Assembly: GCA_036557665.1 (NCBI GenBank)
Contig: DATBHG010000017.1
Span: forward strand, 86,358 to 150,357
Length of the DNA: 64,000 nucleotides
Direction of reading: 5' to 3'
From: VAZQ01 sp036557665
GTDB taxonomy: Bacteria; Pseudomonadota; Alphaproteobacteria; Rhizobiales; Xanthobacteraceae
The position numbers and the translations under genes were made by a program. The notes below the pieces were generated by a model, which saw nothing but the letters and a program-made list of their open reading frames with translations, did not search any database and was not told the origin of the DNA. Shown in pieces: positions 17,327-25,602 of the stretch (the stretch's first letter is position 1; every line of letters starts with the position of its first letter).

Positions 17327-17539
17327 CTATCGTCGGGCATTACGTAACCCCGCCTGTTTGGACGACGCAGCAAGTCCGAGCTTTATCAGGTCTCGAATAG
17401 CTCCATTGGCGTGCGGAATTGGCAGTCGCTGACATCGCCACCTGTCAATGGCAGCGAGCATTGCATGATCGAAACCGACCAGCTTCTTCACCGAGTAGGA
17501 GGGACGATTGGACTGCGGCATTGGTCGTGCGCTATGCAT
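17327..17539 (-). CDS. Small ribbon-helix-helix-like protein
   Basis: A protein of up to 70 residues. The segment SVKKLVGFDHAMLAAIDRWRCQRLPIPHANGAIRDLIKLGL has the pattern of RHH DNA-binding proteins: a short strand, helix 1 with AIDRWR, a turn with Pro, and helix 2 AIRDLIKLGL. RHH proteins bind DNA as dimers and usually repress transcription. ATG 17539 or 17521 may be the start. It lies upstream of the replication genes and may control them. Confidence is moderate because the protein is short. Confidence 0.6.
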   Translation of the reverse strand: MHSARPMPQSNRPSYSVKKLVGFDHAMLAAIDRWRCQRLPIPHANGAIRDLIKLGLAASSKQAGLRNARR

Positions 17540-17593
17540 ATCTCACATATGCGCAGTACCGTTGCTAGTTGCACATAGGAGAGTATTCAGCTG

Positions 17594-18307
17594 CTACTCG
17601 TCGAATACCCCCCATGTCCGCTGGCGGAGTGCAATATTCGCAATCAATGCAGATCGTTCGTGATAACGTGATCGCCCCAGCGCCCAATTCTTCATTGCTG
17701 CCGGCAATCCTTCGGTGCCGTTGCCAAATACAATCGGCCACAACACCGATGCGAACCGGAAGAACGGCCCGGTCTCAGTCGCGTTGATGCGATCTACTCC
17801 GCGAGCCGCTTTGATTCCAGTGAACCACTCAAAGATTGCCGCTGCATCTTGCAAAACAAGGTAGGCCGTGAGATTGCGAGGCTGTCCAGGTGCTAATTTC
17901 CAAATTTCTCTAGGCACAATGACAGCCAGCTTTTCGAGATAATAAAGTTGCCCATCGAGTCGAGCGACTCGGTCCGTGAATTCGGATCGACTTACATCTT
18001 GTAAACGCACTCCTTCAGCATTCATCATCGCAACGACGATTGTGGTACGACCCAGCTTGTCCAACGCCTTAAGCGCATCCAACAATTCGAGAGATCGCAT
18101 TTGGACGGTTTCGAGTTTTTTAATCCGCTGCTTAGTGATTGCACGCGATTCCCTCGACAAATAGCCTCGCAGCTCCGCGCCGCTCCATTCGCGAAGTACT
18201 AGCGGCAGCAACTCACGACGGCGCTTGCTCTGCGGCTTTGGCAAGGAATTAGCGACGGCTTTGACGTTCTCAGTCGAAAATTCTGGAGCTGCTTTGCTCT
18301 TCACCAC
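17594..18307 (-). CDS. Unrecognised 237-residue protein of the island
   Basis: Starts at a GTG (18307, or 18304) and encodes MVKSKAAPEFSTENVKAVANSL. The N-terminal half is basic with KPQSKRRRELLPLVL and a long helical stretch RAITKQRIKKLETVQMRSLELLDALKAL; the C-terminal half contains AYLVLQDAAAIFEWFTGIKAARGVDRI and a TGPFFRFASVLWPIVFG segment. No known family is evident and no clear membrane helix is present. It is on the same strand as the RHH and helicase genes, with lower GC than the flanking chromosome. Confidence 0.65.
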   Translation of the reverse strand: MVKSKAAPEFSTENVKAVANSLPKPQSKRRRELLPLVLREWSGAELRGYLSRESRAITKQRIKKLETVQMRSLELLDALKALDKLGRTTIVVAMMNAEGVRLQDVSRSEFTDRVARLDGQLYYLEKLAVIVPREIWKLAPGQPRNLTAYLVLQDAAAIFEWFTGIKAARGVDRINATETGPFFRFASVLWPIVFGNGTEGLPAAMKNWALGRSRYHERSALIANIALRQRTWGVFDE

Positions 18308-18464
18308 CGCCCGTCCTCACCGCTGATACTGGATTGGCGCGGGGCGAGCATCCCGGCGGTGTGAAGCGGGATGCGACGGGCCGTCGCCCGGCCCCGCGCT
18401 CAGGCTGGTTCTAACACACGACTGATCGAGGATCGTTGCTCCTGCATTGTCCAAAACTGGGTCA

Positions 18465-18704
18465 TCAGGATTGATCCTTCCGCGCTCGGGCTTTGGGGCT
18501 TCGCGTGGTTGGTCGTTGTGCGCCGCTCAGTGCCGATTCGACCAGCCGTCGAATGGCTTCAGAGCGCGGAGGCGTGTCAGGCTGTTTTCGCGCCCATGCA
18601 TCAATCGTAGCGCGAAGCTCCGCAGAGAGCCGAATTGCAGTGACGGGGTCCTGGCCCGTCGGTGGCCGTCCCCTCTTTTTCCGTACTACGGTTATTGACT
18701 TCAT
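18465..18704 (-). CDS. Ribbon-helix-helix transcriptional regulator
   Basis: A 79-residue protein beginning MKSITVVRKKRGRPPTGQDP. The stretch DPVTAIRLSAELRATIDAWARKQPDTPPRSEAIRRLVESAL is a good RHH/CopG pattern, preceded by a basic RGRP arm. The gene faces away from the plus-strand operon starting at 18790, and an 8-bp inverted repeat (18683-18690 and 18713-18720) surrounds its own start codon, which would suit autoregulation and control of the divergent pair. ATG 18704 is preferred to an in-frame TTG at 18725. No strong ribosome site precedes it. Confidence 0.75.
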   Translation of the reverse strand: MKSITVVRKKRGRPPTGQDPVTAIRLSAELRATIDAWARKQPDTPPRSEAIRRLVESALSGAQRPTTRSPKARARKDQS

Positions 18705-18720
18705 GGAAAAAACGTAGTAC
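18683..18720. promoter_or_regulatory. Candidate RHH operator
   Basis: GTACTACG (18683-18690) and CGTAGTAC (18713-18720) form a perfect 8-bp inverted repeat with 22 bases between, bracketing the ATG of the RHH gene and lying in the divergent control region. RHH repressors commonly bind such repeats. Binding is inferred from position only. Confidence 0.5.
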
Positions 18721-18789
18721 ACCAAATCATCGCGGCGAGCAAGAGGTGGTGCTCCTGCCCGCCGCTAACCCAAGCCACGGAGTGGAGCC

Positions 18790-19077
18790 ATGGCTCAGGC
18801 TGAATCTGCCAATACCACGACCTCACCCAAGCCGTCCCGGGCCGATCGGTTCCTCGCCCGCGTAGACGCGCACTTGTCCACACTGAGCACGGACGGCGCG
18901 CGCCAATCCTTCGTCGCCAGCCAGATGCGCGCATGGAAAGCGCGATATGCCAAATTCGTCGAGAGCGCGGGTGCTTCTGAGCCGGCCACCGACGTGTCTG
19001 ACCCGCCGCAAGCCGCCGACTTTCTCCTGACGATTACTGGCCTGCAGGTGCGTGCGCGCGCGCGGGCCGTATCGTGA
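18790..19077 (+). CDS. Unrecognised protein, first gene of a plus-strand island operon
   Basis: A 95-residue protein MAQAESANTTTSPKPSRADRF with GGAG about 7 bases before the ATG. The central part FLARVDAHLSTLSTDGARQSFVASQMRAWKARYAKFVESAG appears helical and basic. No family recognised. It is divergent from the RHH regulator and its stop overlaps the next start (GTGA), so it opens a five-gene operon that ends with a tyrosine recombinase. Confidence 0.65.
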   Translation: MAQAESANTTTSPKPSRADRFLARVDAHLSTLSTDGARQSFVASQMRAWKARYAKFVESAGASEPATDVSDPPQAADFLLTITGLQVRARARAVS

Positions 19078-19223
19078 CCGAGCAACAGTGCCTTCACGCG
19101 CTGCTGCTCCTCTCCGCGATGGAGGAGACGCTCAAGAAGCTAGAGCGCGATTTTGCCGAGCTTAAAAGGGCCGCTGAGCAATTCAGGGCCGACATTGGAG
19201 GACTGGACCATGCCACGAGCTAA
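19074..19223 (+). CDS. Small coiled-coil-like protein, 49 residues
   Basis: A GTG at 19074 overlaps the previous stop TGA (19075-19077) and the frame stays open to TAA 19221-19223. The peptide has a helical pattern, SAMEETLKKLERDFAELKRA, with a heptad-like spread of Leu and Phe. Its end overlaps the next ATG (19210) by 14 bases. The tight overlaps on both sides make translation likely despite the small size. Function unknown. Confidence 0.55.
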   Translation: MTEQQCLHALLLLSAMEETLKKLERDFAELKRAAEQFRADIGGLDHATS

Positions 19224-19671
19224 AGCCAAACGTACCACCACACGCAAGACCGAGACGGCATCTGTGAGCATACTCTATTGGCGCTTCGAAGAGCTGTACG
19301 CCGCCTATATCGCAATCCCAAAAATCAAGTTCGAAAAATGGGATCGTGCCCTCCAAGAGTGCGAGATGTGTGCCGAAGCGGTGATATCGGCGCCCGCTGC
19401 TGACATTCACGAAATGCTGTTCAAGATTCGGCTCGCGATTTGGAGGGGTGTTGTGCTGGCTCTGCAGCGCTTAGACCCTCGCCGCTTCGATAGCCCGCAT
19501 TTCGCCGATATCGATCATTGGCAATCGCCAATAGACCGCAATGGGTTCTACAAAGCGCTGGCTTCCCTTCGGGACGATTTGCAGCGCCTGAACAATCCGG
19601 CCAAGCTGATCGATCAAGCCAACCGGCTCGCGAGAGTATCCGATAGGCAAGATTCCCGGGGGCAATCATGA
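19210..19671 (+). CDS. Unrecognised 153-residue protein of the plus-strand operon
   Basis: Starts at ATG 19210 with GGAGGACTGGACC directly upstream as ribosome site. The N-terminus is basic (MPRAKAKRTTTRKT), then mostly helical with YWRFEELYAAYIAIPKIKFEKWDRALQECEMC. No family recognised. The 4-base ATGA overlap with the next gene shows it is part of one translational unit ending in the recombinase at 19952. Confidence 0.65.
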   Translation: MPRAKAKRTTTRKTETASVSILYWRFEELYAAYIAIPKIKFEKWDRALQECEMCAEAVISAPAADIHEMLFKIRLAIWRGVVLALQRLDPRRFDSPHFADIDHWQSPIDRNGFYKALASLRDDLQRLNNPAKLIDQANRLARVSDRQDSRGQS

Positions 19672-19949
19672 CCGCCCGCGCACAACGCAAATTTGATCCA
19701 ATCGAGGCGGCCTTCGCAGTCGCTCAATTTTTGCCAGCCGACCCAGCCTTGTGGCTAGAACGGTGCGCCCTCGCGGGCATCAGCGTTTTCGTTGCCGATG
19801 GACGTTTGTGCGAGATGTACGAAAACGGACACGTGAGCGCCGATCAATCACAAGTGGATTTCCTTACGAGTTGGCTCAACCTGACACCCGGCGGCAAGCA
19901 AGCAGTTATCAACCTGCTCCGCCTCCGCGCCGGTGAGTCCCGGGGATAA
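19668..19949 (+). CDS. Unrecognised 93-residue protein upstream of the recombinase
   Basis: ATG 19668 overlaps the previous stop. The protein MTARAQRKFDPIEAAFAVAQF has a hydrophobic middle (WLERCALAGISVFVAD) too short to be a clear membrane anchor, and ends INLLRLRAGESRG. No family recognised. It ends 2 bases before the recombinase start, so the two are almost certainly expressed together. Confidence 0.6.
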   Translation: MTARAQRKFDPIEAAFAVAQFLPADPALWLERCALAGISVFVADGRLCEMYENGHVSADQSQVDFLTSWLNLTPGGKQAVINLLRLRAGESRG

Positions 19950-19951
19950 TT

Positions 19952-20911
19952 GTGGGCACGCTGCCTCAAATCATCGAAGCCGCACCGGTTGCTCTGCGGC
20001 CCGAGCTAGAGGACGCAGCCGCCTACGCGCGCGCTGAGAAGGCGGAAGCCACGCGCCGCGCCTACAATTCCGATTTCGCGGCGTTCCGGGCATGGTGCGA
20101 GGCCAAGGACCTGATCCCGCTTCCGGCGTGGCCCGAGACGGTTGCGGCGTTCCTGGCGGCTGAGGCCAAGCGCGGCGTGAAAGCCTCCACAATCGGCCGG
20201 CGCGTTGCCGCCATCCGATATGCCCACAAGCTGGCCGGACACGAGCCACCGACCAATTGCGAGGCTGTGAAAGCCACCGTGCGCGGGATCCGTCGCTCGA
20301 TCGGGACCGCCAAGGTCCGCAAGGCGCCGGTAATGGCTGAGATGGCGCGCGCCATGGCGTCGAGCACGCCTGAGACGCTGAAGGGGCTGAGGGACCGCGC
20401 CTTGCTGTTGCTCGGCTTCGCCGGCGCCTTCCGCCGGTCCGAGCTCGTGGCGCTCGACGTGGCCGACCTTGAGGAAACCGATGACGGCATTCGAGTCACC
20501 ATTCGCCGCTCAAAGACCGACCAGGAGGGCCACGGCGAGACGATTGCGGTTATCCGCGGGTCTGGTGCAACGTGCCCGGTGAAGGCGATCAAGGCATGGC
20601 GCAAGGCCGCCGGCATCGCTGAAGGCCCGTTGTTTCGTGCGGTTGCGAAGGGCGGACGTGTCAACGGAAAGCGGCTGTCGGATCGATGTGTGGCAGAGAT
20701 CGTGAAAGCTGGCGTCGGGCGTCTCGGGCTGAACGCGGCCGATTACAGTGGGCACTCACTGCGCAGCGGCTTCCTCACCAGCGCCGCACGCCGCGGCGCC
20801 TCCGTGTTCAAGATGCGCGACGTATCGCGGCATAAGTCTATGGACGTGCTGCAGGGCTACGTCCGCGATGCCGAACTGTTCAAGGATCACGCCGGGGCAG
20901 GGTTGCTGTGA
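19952..20911 (+). CDS. Second tyrosine recombinase (XerC/D-like)
   Basis: A 319-residue recombinase with GTG start at 19952 and GGGGAT upstream. The core-binding domain spans about residues 25-115 (RRAYNSDFAAFRAWC) and the catalytic domain shows Arg161 in GAFRRSEL, GHSLRSG (His268, Arg271), SRHKS (His294) and the nucleophile Tyr303 in GYVRDAE. It differs from the tRNA-proximal integrase in domain layout and has no arm-binding domain. It ends the small-gene operon. It could resolve multimers, act on a different site, or mark a second, nested element. A 15-bp piece of its 3' coding end is repeated at 22354. Confidence 0.92.
   Translation: MGTLPQIIEAAPVALRPELEDAAAYARAEKAEATRRAYNSDFAAFRAWCEAKDLIPLPAWPETVAAFLAAEAKRGVKASTIGRRVAAIRYAHKLAGHEPPTNCEAVKATVRGIRRSIGTAKVRKAPVMAEMARAMASSTPETLKGLRDRALLLLGFAGAFRRSELVALDVADLEETDDGIRVTIRRSKTDQEGHGETIAVIRGSGATCPVKAIKAWRKAAGIAEGPLFRAVAKGGRVNGKRLSDRCVAEIVKAGVGRLGLNAADYSGHSLRSGFLTSAARRGASVFKMRDVSRHKSMDVLQGYVRDAELFKDHAGAGLL
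20858..20872. repeat. 15-bp direct repeat, left copy, inside recombinase end
   Basis: TACGTCCGCGATGCC lies in the recombinase catalytic end (YVRDA codons) and occurs again at 22354-22368 in the same orientation. The two copies flank the ABC-type binding-protein gene, so the segment 20873-22353 may have entered by duplication, recombination or insertion at this site. Confidence 0.6.
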
Positions 20912-21132
20912 TTGGCACGCTCATTGATGCATCCGCACGTTTCCGGCGCAAAGCGATCCACGCCACGCCGATGTCCGGGAAGTGAGGTCAACCGGCCGTT
21001 GCTGTTGCGATGCGGTAATGCGTGCTTTTGACCACAGCGGTCATTAGCGGGCTCGAAATCCTGCACCGCAACAGTCTCCTGATCTATCACCGTGTGCTAT
21101 CCTTCTAGCCGCAAGGCTGGAGGTACTGCGCA

Positions 21133-22110
21133 ATGAAACGGCGCGACTTCATCACGCTGGTCGGCGGCGCGGCGTCGTGGCCGCTTGCGGCGCGCGCAGC
21201 AGCGGCCATGCCGGCGATCGGCTATCTCGCCAACGCGTCGCCTGCAGGGTTTGCGCAGTTCGTCGCCGCATTCCGCCGGGGTCTGAGCGAGATGGGTTAC
21301 ATCGAAAGTCAGAACGTCGCTATCGAATATCGCTGGGCCGAAGGGCAACATGACCAACTGCCAGGATTTGCTGCCGATCTCGTGAATCGTCAGGTAGCCG
21401 TCATTGTCGCGACAGGTGGCGTCGCTCCAGCGCTCGCAGCCAAGGCTGCGACTGCGACCGTACCGATCGTTTTCACCGGCGGCACCGACCCTGTGAAGAT
21501 GGGTCTCGTCGAGAGCCTTGCACGGCCCGGTGGCAACGCGACGGGGGTGCTTAACATATCGACGGAGCTGACTGCGAAGCGACTGGACATCCTGCGCGAA
21601 TTGATGCCCACGGCCGGATTGATCGCGGTGCTGCGCAACCCGGACAGTCCTGATGCCGAGGGCCAATTGCAAGAAATTCAAGATGCAGCACGCGCCATCG
21701 GACAGTCGATCCATGTTGTGAACGCTAGCTCCGAGCGCGACTTCGAGCTGGCCTTCGCGGAGGTGGCGCAAAGGCGCGCGGTAGGGCTCTTCGTCAGCGC
21801 CGATCCATTGTTCACCTCCGGGCGCGCGAAGCTGGTGGGGTTGGCCGCACGACATGCAATTCCTGCAAGCTATTCGTTCCGTGCTCTAGCCGCGGCAGGC
21901 GGCCTCATGAGCTATGGCGCCGACCTTCTTGACGTGCATCGGCAGGCAGGTGTCTACGCTGGCCGCATTCTAAAAGGCTCCAGGACGGTTGATCTTCCGG
22001 TTCTGCAACCAACCAAGTTCGAGTTGATCATCAACCTGAAGACCGCCAAGACGCTCGGCCTCCAAGTCCCCGACAAACTGATCGCGCTTGCCGACGAAGT
22101 TATCGAATAG
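21133..22110 (+). CDS. ABC_sub_bind family putative solute-binding protein
   Basis: A 325-residue exported protein. The N-terminus MKRRDFITLVGGAASWPLAARA is a twin-arginine-like signal peptide typical of a very large paralogous family in Bradyrhizobium and relatives. The body shows PAIGYLANASPAGFAQFVAAFRRGLSEMGY, IVATGGVAPALAAKAATATVPIVFTGGTDPVKMG and a final LGLQVPDKLIALADEVIE, the usual pattern of pfam04392. No permease or ATPase gene is adjacent, as is common for this family, so the ligand and transporter are unknown. It is host-type sequence inside the island, flanked by 15-bp repeats, and may be cargo. Confidence 0.88.
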   Translation: MKRRDFITLVGGAASWPLAARAAAAMPAIGYLANASPAGFAQFVAAFRRGLSEMGYIESQNVAIEYRWAEGQHDQLPGFAADLVNRQVAVIVATGGVAPALAAKAATATVPIVFTGGTDPVKMGLVESLARPGGNATGVLNISTELTAKRLDILRELMPTAGLIAVLRNPDSPDAEGQLQEIQDAARAIGQSIHVVNASSERDFELAFAEVAQRRAVGLFVSADPLFTSGRAKLVGLAARHAIPASYSFRALAAAGGLMSYGADLLDVHRQAGVYAGRILKGSRTVDLPVLQPTKFELIINLKTAKTLGLQVPDKLIALADEVIE

Positions 22111-22353
22111 CGATGCGGTTTGCTGCGATTGCTCAGGTCGGCTTGTGGCACTCAAGAGCCCAGCCGGCCTCGGCTTAGATGGTCCGCTTACCGGGGTGCT
22201 GCGGCTCTAGTCTCAGGCCTAGGGCTATCGTCGCGGCGATGGAGTGATCAGTCGAGACTCGAGCCGTTTCTCGATTCAGCCGCGGTGGGTGCGGGGCCGA
22301 GAAAGGGCGCGGATTGCTTCCGGGAAGACGGGTTATTGGAAGTGCCGTAGGCT

Positions 22354-22368
22354 TACGTCCGCGATGCC
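22354..22368. repeat. 15-bp direct repeat, right copy
   Basis: TACGTCCGCGATGCC, identical to 20858-20872. Here it is not in a recognisable gene, so it is probably a short remnant of recombinase 3' sequence left by rearrangement. Confidence 0.55.
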
Positions 22369-22372
22369 CCGC

Positions 22373-22600
22373 TCATTCTTCATAGGTTAGCGCGAGTGAC
22401 AGCCATCGGATGGCGGGCGCGGCAAACAAAACGGCGGGTAGCATCACCACCCACGAGATCAGCCAAGAAACAATCCAGTTCAGCAAAAAGCGTCCACTGC
22501 CCCAAAGGGGCCAGCTTGCGATACCTGCCGCGATAAGGCTGGTCAGCCCAGACTGGATAACACCGAAAATAAAGTGACTGTATCGTCTTGATATTCCCAT
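22373..22600 (-). CDS. DUF2798 family small membrane protein
   Basis: A 75-residue protein starting MGISRRYSHFIFGVIQSGLTSLIAAGIASW, followed by NWIVSWLISWVVMLPAVLFAAPAIRWL. The RRYSHF start and two membrane helices match DUF2798, a small inner-membrane family of unknown function in rhizobia. ATG 22600 is chosen on this resemblance; an ATG at 22654 also stays in frame. It looks like a host-type gene and may be cargo together with the nearby binding-protein gene. Confidence 0.75.
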   Translation of the reverse strand: MGISRRYSHFIFGVIQSGLTSLIAAGIASWPLWGSGRFLLNWIVSWLISWVVMLPAVLFAAPAIRWLSLALTYEE

Positions 22601-22663
22601 TCTATAAAACGCTTCTTTGGGTTCGGCCGTTGATCCGCCCACCCGGGGTTTCATCTCGCCCGG

Positions 22664-24316
22664 CTAGCACGGGTATAGCGAGCGCCGTCGCCTCGGCCCC
22701 CGACGCGTCACCCTCGCAGTCTCGGCCTCGTGCTGCTCTTCGTCCGTATCCGCCAACCCCACATCGCGCAAGTATTTCAGCGCCTGCGAGGTGCTGTCGG
22801 TCAAATCTGAAAAACGACCTGCGGGAAACAGGGACATCTCGGTAATCACCAAGTCGGCCCACTCCCGGTCCGGCGCGTAGACCGTGCCCTGCGAGAAAAT
22901 CGGCTGCACTGCCAAGGCTCGCGCGAGCTTGTCCCCTTTGACCTGACATTGCTGAATTGCCCACGGACGGGTCGCATAGCGATTGCGGAGCTCTTGTGCC
23001 GCTGAAATGCCCGACGCCTTGGCCTCGATCAGCAGCTTGTCCACCTTGAAGCGAGTACAAGTGTCTGCCACCCATTCCATCAGCCCCCATGTCGGCCGGG
23101 TGCGATGCTTGTACGCCGGCAGTGTCTCGTTCGGTTCCTTCTCGATGCGTGGACCGCTGAATGGCAGATGCTTGCGCCAGGCGTGCACCAGCATGATCCG
23201 CCGCCGCTTCTCTGGTGTCTGGAACACGCCCCACACGGTCAGCGCACTGGGGTCATTTTGCTCTTTGGCCGTGAAGGCGCTGTCCAGCGATGCAATGATA
23301 TGATCGAACAGCGGGAATTTTCCGTCTGCCCCTTCCCATAGCTGCCACCAGGACCGGTCGAAAATACCGCCCTTCGCCGGCATCGGGCTTTGCTGCAATC
23401 GCCCGCTGGCCATGTAAGGTCCCAGCTCGGCATTCATCACGCTGATCTCGCGGCGGCCGAACCGTTCGGGCCATATTAACTCGCCGTCTTCCTTGCGCGG
23501 GTCCTCCCAGCCGAGAACCGTCCTGCAATGCCGCCCGCTGTCGTACTCCATCGGGATACACAGATGTGCCCACTCTGATGACCACTCGCCCGACAGGATT
23601 ACCCCGCTCACGTCCTCCTCATGTAAGCGCTGCATAATCACGACGATGGCGGATCGTTTCGGGTCATTCAGGCGCGTGGTCGATATTTCGCGCCACCAAT
23701 TCAAGGCCTGCTGTCTTTCGGCTTCAGATTCGGCCTGCCGGGTATTGTGGGGGTCGTCAACAAGGATCATTTCGCCGCCTATGCCCAGCAGAGAGCCACG
23801 CGCAGATGTCGAGATGCGCGAGCCTCCCGCGGACGTATCAAATTGCGTTTTTGTGTTCTGGTCCTGCGTGATCTTGAACCGCTTGCCCCAGCGCTTCTGA
23901 TACCACGGGCTGAGCAATAAGCGGCGATGCTTGGTGCTGTTCTGCAGCGACAGGTCGTCATTGTAGCTGCCGCACAGGAAACGCACCTGTGGGCCGCTCA
24001 GGTAAGACTGCGTACTGCGTGCCCACGTCCATGCCGGAAAGCACACCGATGTGACCAGCGTTTTCCCGCATCTTGGCGGGAAATTGACGAGCAGCTTCTT
24101 GATCTGGCCATCGGTGACCGCCTGCAAATGCTCGCAGAGCGCATCGATTGCCCAGCAGGATTGATACTCAGTCGGATCGAGCGATGGCCAAGCGGCCTCA
24201 ACGAAGCTGATCAGGCTGTCTTCAAGCTCGGCCCGTTCTTCAGCAAGCGGCAGCTTGGCCCGCGCAATGACCTGAAGGGCTAGGCGCTCCCGAAGTGAGA
24301 TATGAGCAATGGTCAA
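22664..24316 (-). CDS. Phage terminase large subunit
   Basis: A 550-residue packaging motor. ATPase Walker A is FPPRCGKT at residues 79-86, Walker B MILVDDPH at 183-190, and the C-terminal nuclease domain shows HIIASLDSAFTA (Asp345) and KLLIEAKASG. The length and order are normal for a full TerL. It starts at TTG 24316, overlapping the TerS stop (TTGA). No portal gene follows, which is where it would stand in a phage; instead the strand ends in a DUF2798 gene. Packaging of the island DNA would need the capsid of a helper phage, if it is still functional. Confidence 0.92.
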   Translation of the reverse strand: MTIAHISLRERLALQVIARAKLPLAEERAELEDSLISFVEAAWPSLDPTEYQSCWAIDALCEHLQAVTDGQIKKLLVNFPPRCGKTLVTSVCFPAWTWARSTQSYLSGPQVRFLCGSYNDDLSLQNSTKHRRLLLSPWYQKRWGKRFKITQDQNTKTQFDTSAGGSRISTSARGSLLGIGGEMILVDDPHNTRQAESEAERQQALNWWREISTTRLNDPKRSAIVVIMQRLHEEDVSGVILSGEWSSEWAHLCIPMEYDSGRHCRTVLGWEDPRKEDGELIWPERFGRREISVMNAELGPYMASGRLQQSPMPAKGGIFDRSWWQLWEGADGKFPLFDHIIASLDSAFTAKEQNDPSALTVWGVFQTPEKRRRIMLVHAWRKHLPFSGPRIEKEPNETLPAYKHRTRPTWGLMEWVADTCTRFKVDKLLIEAKASGISAAQELRNRYATRPWAIQQCQVKGDKLARALAVQPIFSQGTVYAPDREWADLVITEMSLFPAGRFSDLTDSTSQALKYLRDVGLADTDEEQHEAETARVTRRGPRRRRSLYPC

Positions 24317-24771
24317 TGTGTCCGGGAGCGGCTCGAGCCGTCCCCGCCCTTACGGTAGCTCTCAATGTCCAGTTCGCCATTGGCAAGTAGCTCTAGCTCG
24401 GCGACGCTCAGTCTATCCAGCCAGTCAAACTCACCCGGCTGGCCGCGTTCGGAGCGCTCAATGCGCTTGCCGCTCAGAACACCTATTTCCTTGATGGCGG
24501 CGATTGCGGCTGAATGCTGTCCGGCTTCCATTGCAGCAGCGAGCACGGCTTCGGCCTTGGCAATCAAACCATCAACCGTCACGGCAGCGCGCTCAGCGGC
24601 GGTTCCTGCAATTTCCTGCACCCTCGCGCGTATTTCGGGCTTTCTTGCCCATCTGGATGCATGACCGTCATCACGCTTGTAGCCGGCCAGCTCGTGGGCA
24701 TCTACAGCCGTCTTACCGCTCGCCAACAGCCGGGCGAAACGTTCGTGACGCGGGTTTTTCAGAACGGGCAT
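24313..24771 (-). CDS. Phage terminase small subunit-like protein
   Basis: A 152-residue protein, MPVLKNPRHERFARLLASGKTAVDAHELAGYKRDDGHASRWARKPEIRARVQEI, the usual HTH-containing N-terminus of terminase small subunits that recognise the packaging site. The middle (AKAEAVLAAAMEAGQHSAAIAAIKEIGVLSGKRI) is an oligomerisation-like helical region. It overlaps the large subunit gene and so forms a classical TerS-TerL pair. Confidence 0.88.
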   Translation of the reverse strand: MPVLKNPRHERFARLLASGKTAVDAHELAGYKRDDGHASRWARKPEIRARVQEIAGTAAERAAVTVDGLIAKAEAVLAAAMEAGQHSAAIAAIKEIGVLSGKRIERSERGQPGEFDWLDRLSVAELELLANGELDIESYRKGGDGSSRSRTH

Positions 24772-24872
24772 TTTGGTCTGCCGGACTTGAGGCCGTTAAT
24801 GTGCCCGCTAGACGCGGCCTCGCGTCGGTTTGAGAGGCGCTCGCGCGCGGAAACGGCGAGGGGGGCTGCCAT

Positions 24873-25529
24873 CTACCCGCCTCCGTTTTTTTGCATGGGG
24901 TGAGCCTGTGCGACGCCCGGACGCGGCATTGGCGCGCCTTCGTTAGTGCCGCTCAGGGACGGCCGATTGTGCTGCGCCAATCTTTCGAGAAGATGCATCA
25001 CGCAGCTCAAATCCTCATCAGGGGCCTTCGCATCTGGCGCATTCTCGGGATTGTCTGTCGGCGCGGGAGGCAGCGTCGTCGCTGTGCAATTTTGGCTTTG
25101 TGGAAGCGAGTTTGCTTGTGCCGCGGCATCATCCCGCTTATGCGATCCCATCTGGCTGCGCGCCCAAGCGGCAAATTTTCTAAGCTCGCGAACACTTTTT
25201 GAGCGTAGGTGCCCGTGATCCACGCAGAAGCAGAGTTCGGATAGGCTAGGCCGGGCTGAGAACCACGGCTCAACAAGCCCGATCAGCAGGAACCCGTTCA
25301 AGCGTCCGCGGGCGCCTGGCGCCACCACCAGCATCAGCTCGCGGTTCGCAATTCCCGCTTCGAACGTCCGCTCACATTTCGGAATATCGACGTCCGGGAG
25401 GTGCCCCGTCTGCGCCTGCTGCGAGCAAAGAAGGCGCATCAATTCCGGCAGGTCGGCGGTTTCTGCGTTCCGCAGCGTCCTGCGATCTTTGGGTTTACAA
25501 TTCGAGGCGTCTTGAATATCTGACATCAT
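24873..25529 (-). CDS. GNAT-like acetyltransferase-fold protein with long C-terminal tail
   Basis: A 218-residue protein. Residues 20-125 resemble small phage-encoded GNAT proteins: ETADLPELMRLLCSQQAQTG, LMLVVAPGARGRLNGFLLIGLVEPWFS, LSELCFCVDHGHLRSKSVRELRKFA. The A-motif RxxGxG/A is not clear, so activity is uncertain. The C-terminal 90 residues are Pro, Ala and Asn rich and probably disordered. ATG 25529 or 25526 is the start. Its position upstream of TerS is seen for GNAT genes in other phage packaging modules. Confidence 0.6.
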   Translation of the reverse strand: MMSDIQDASNCKPKDRRTLRNAETADLPELMRLLCSQQAQTGHLPDVDIPKCERTFEAGIANRELMLVVAPGARGRLNGFLLIGLVEPWFSARPSLSELCFCVDHGHLRSKSVRELRKFAAWARSQMGSHKRDDAAAQANSLPQSQNCTATTLPPAPTDNPENAPDAKAPDEDLSCVMHLLERLAQHNRPSLSGTNEGAPMPRPGVAQAHPMQKNGGG

Positions 25530-25541
25530 CCAAGTTCTTCT

Positions 25542-25581
25542 GCCCGGCGAGATGGCCCGTGCTGTCCGCCGGGCTTTTTTT
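25542..25581 (+). terminator. Rho-independent terminator reading on the plus strand
   Basis: Arms GCCCGGCG (25542-25549) and CGCCGGGC (25567-25574), perfect 8-bp stem with a 17-nt loop, followed by seven T (25575-25581). It has the full form of an intrinsic terminator for plus-strand transcripts, yet all neighbouring genes for 3 kb on each side are on the minus strand. Confidence 0.7.
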
Positions 25582-25602
25582 GTGCGCCGGGCACGAACGT
25601 TC

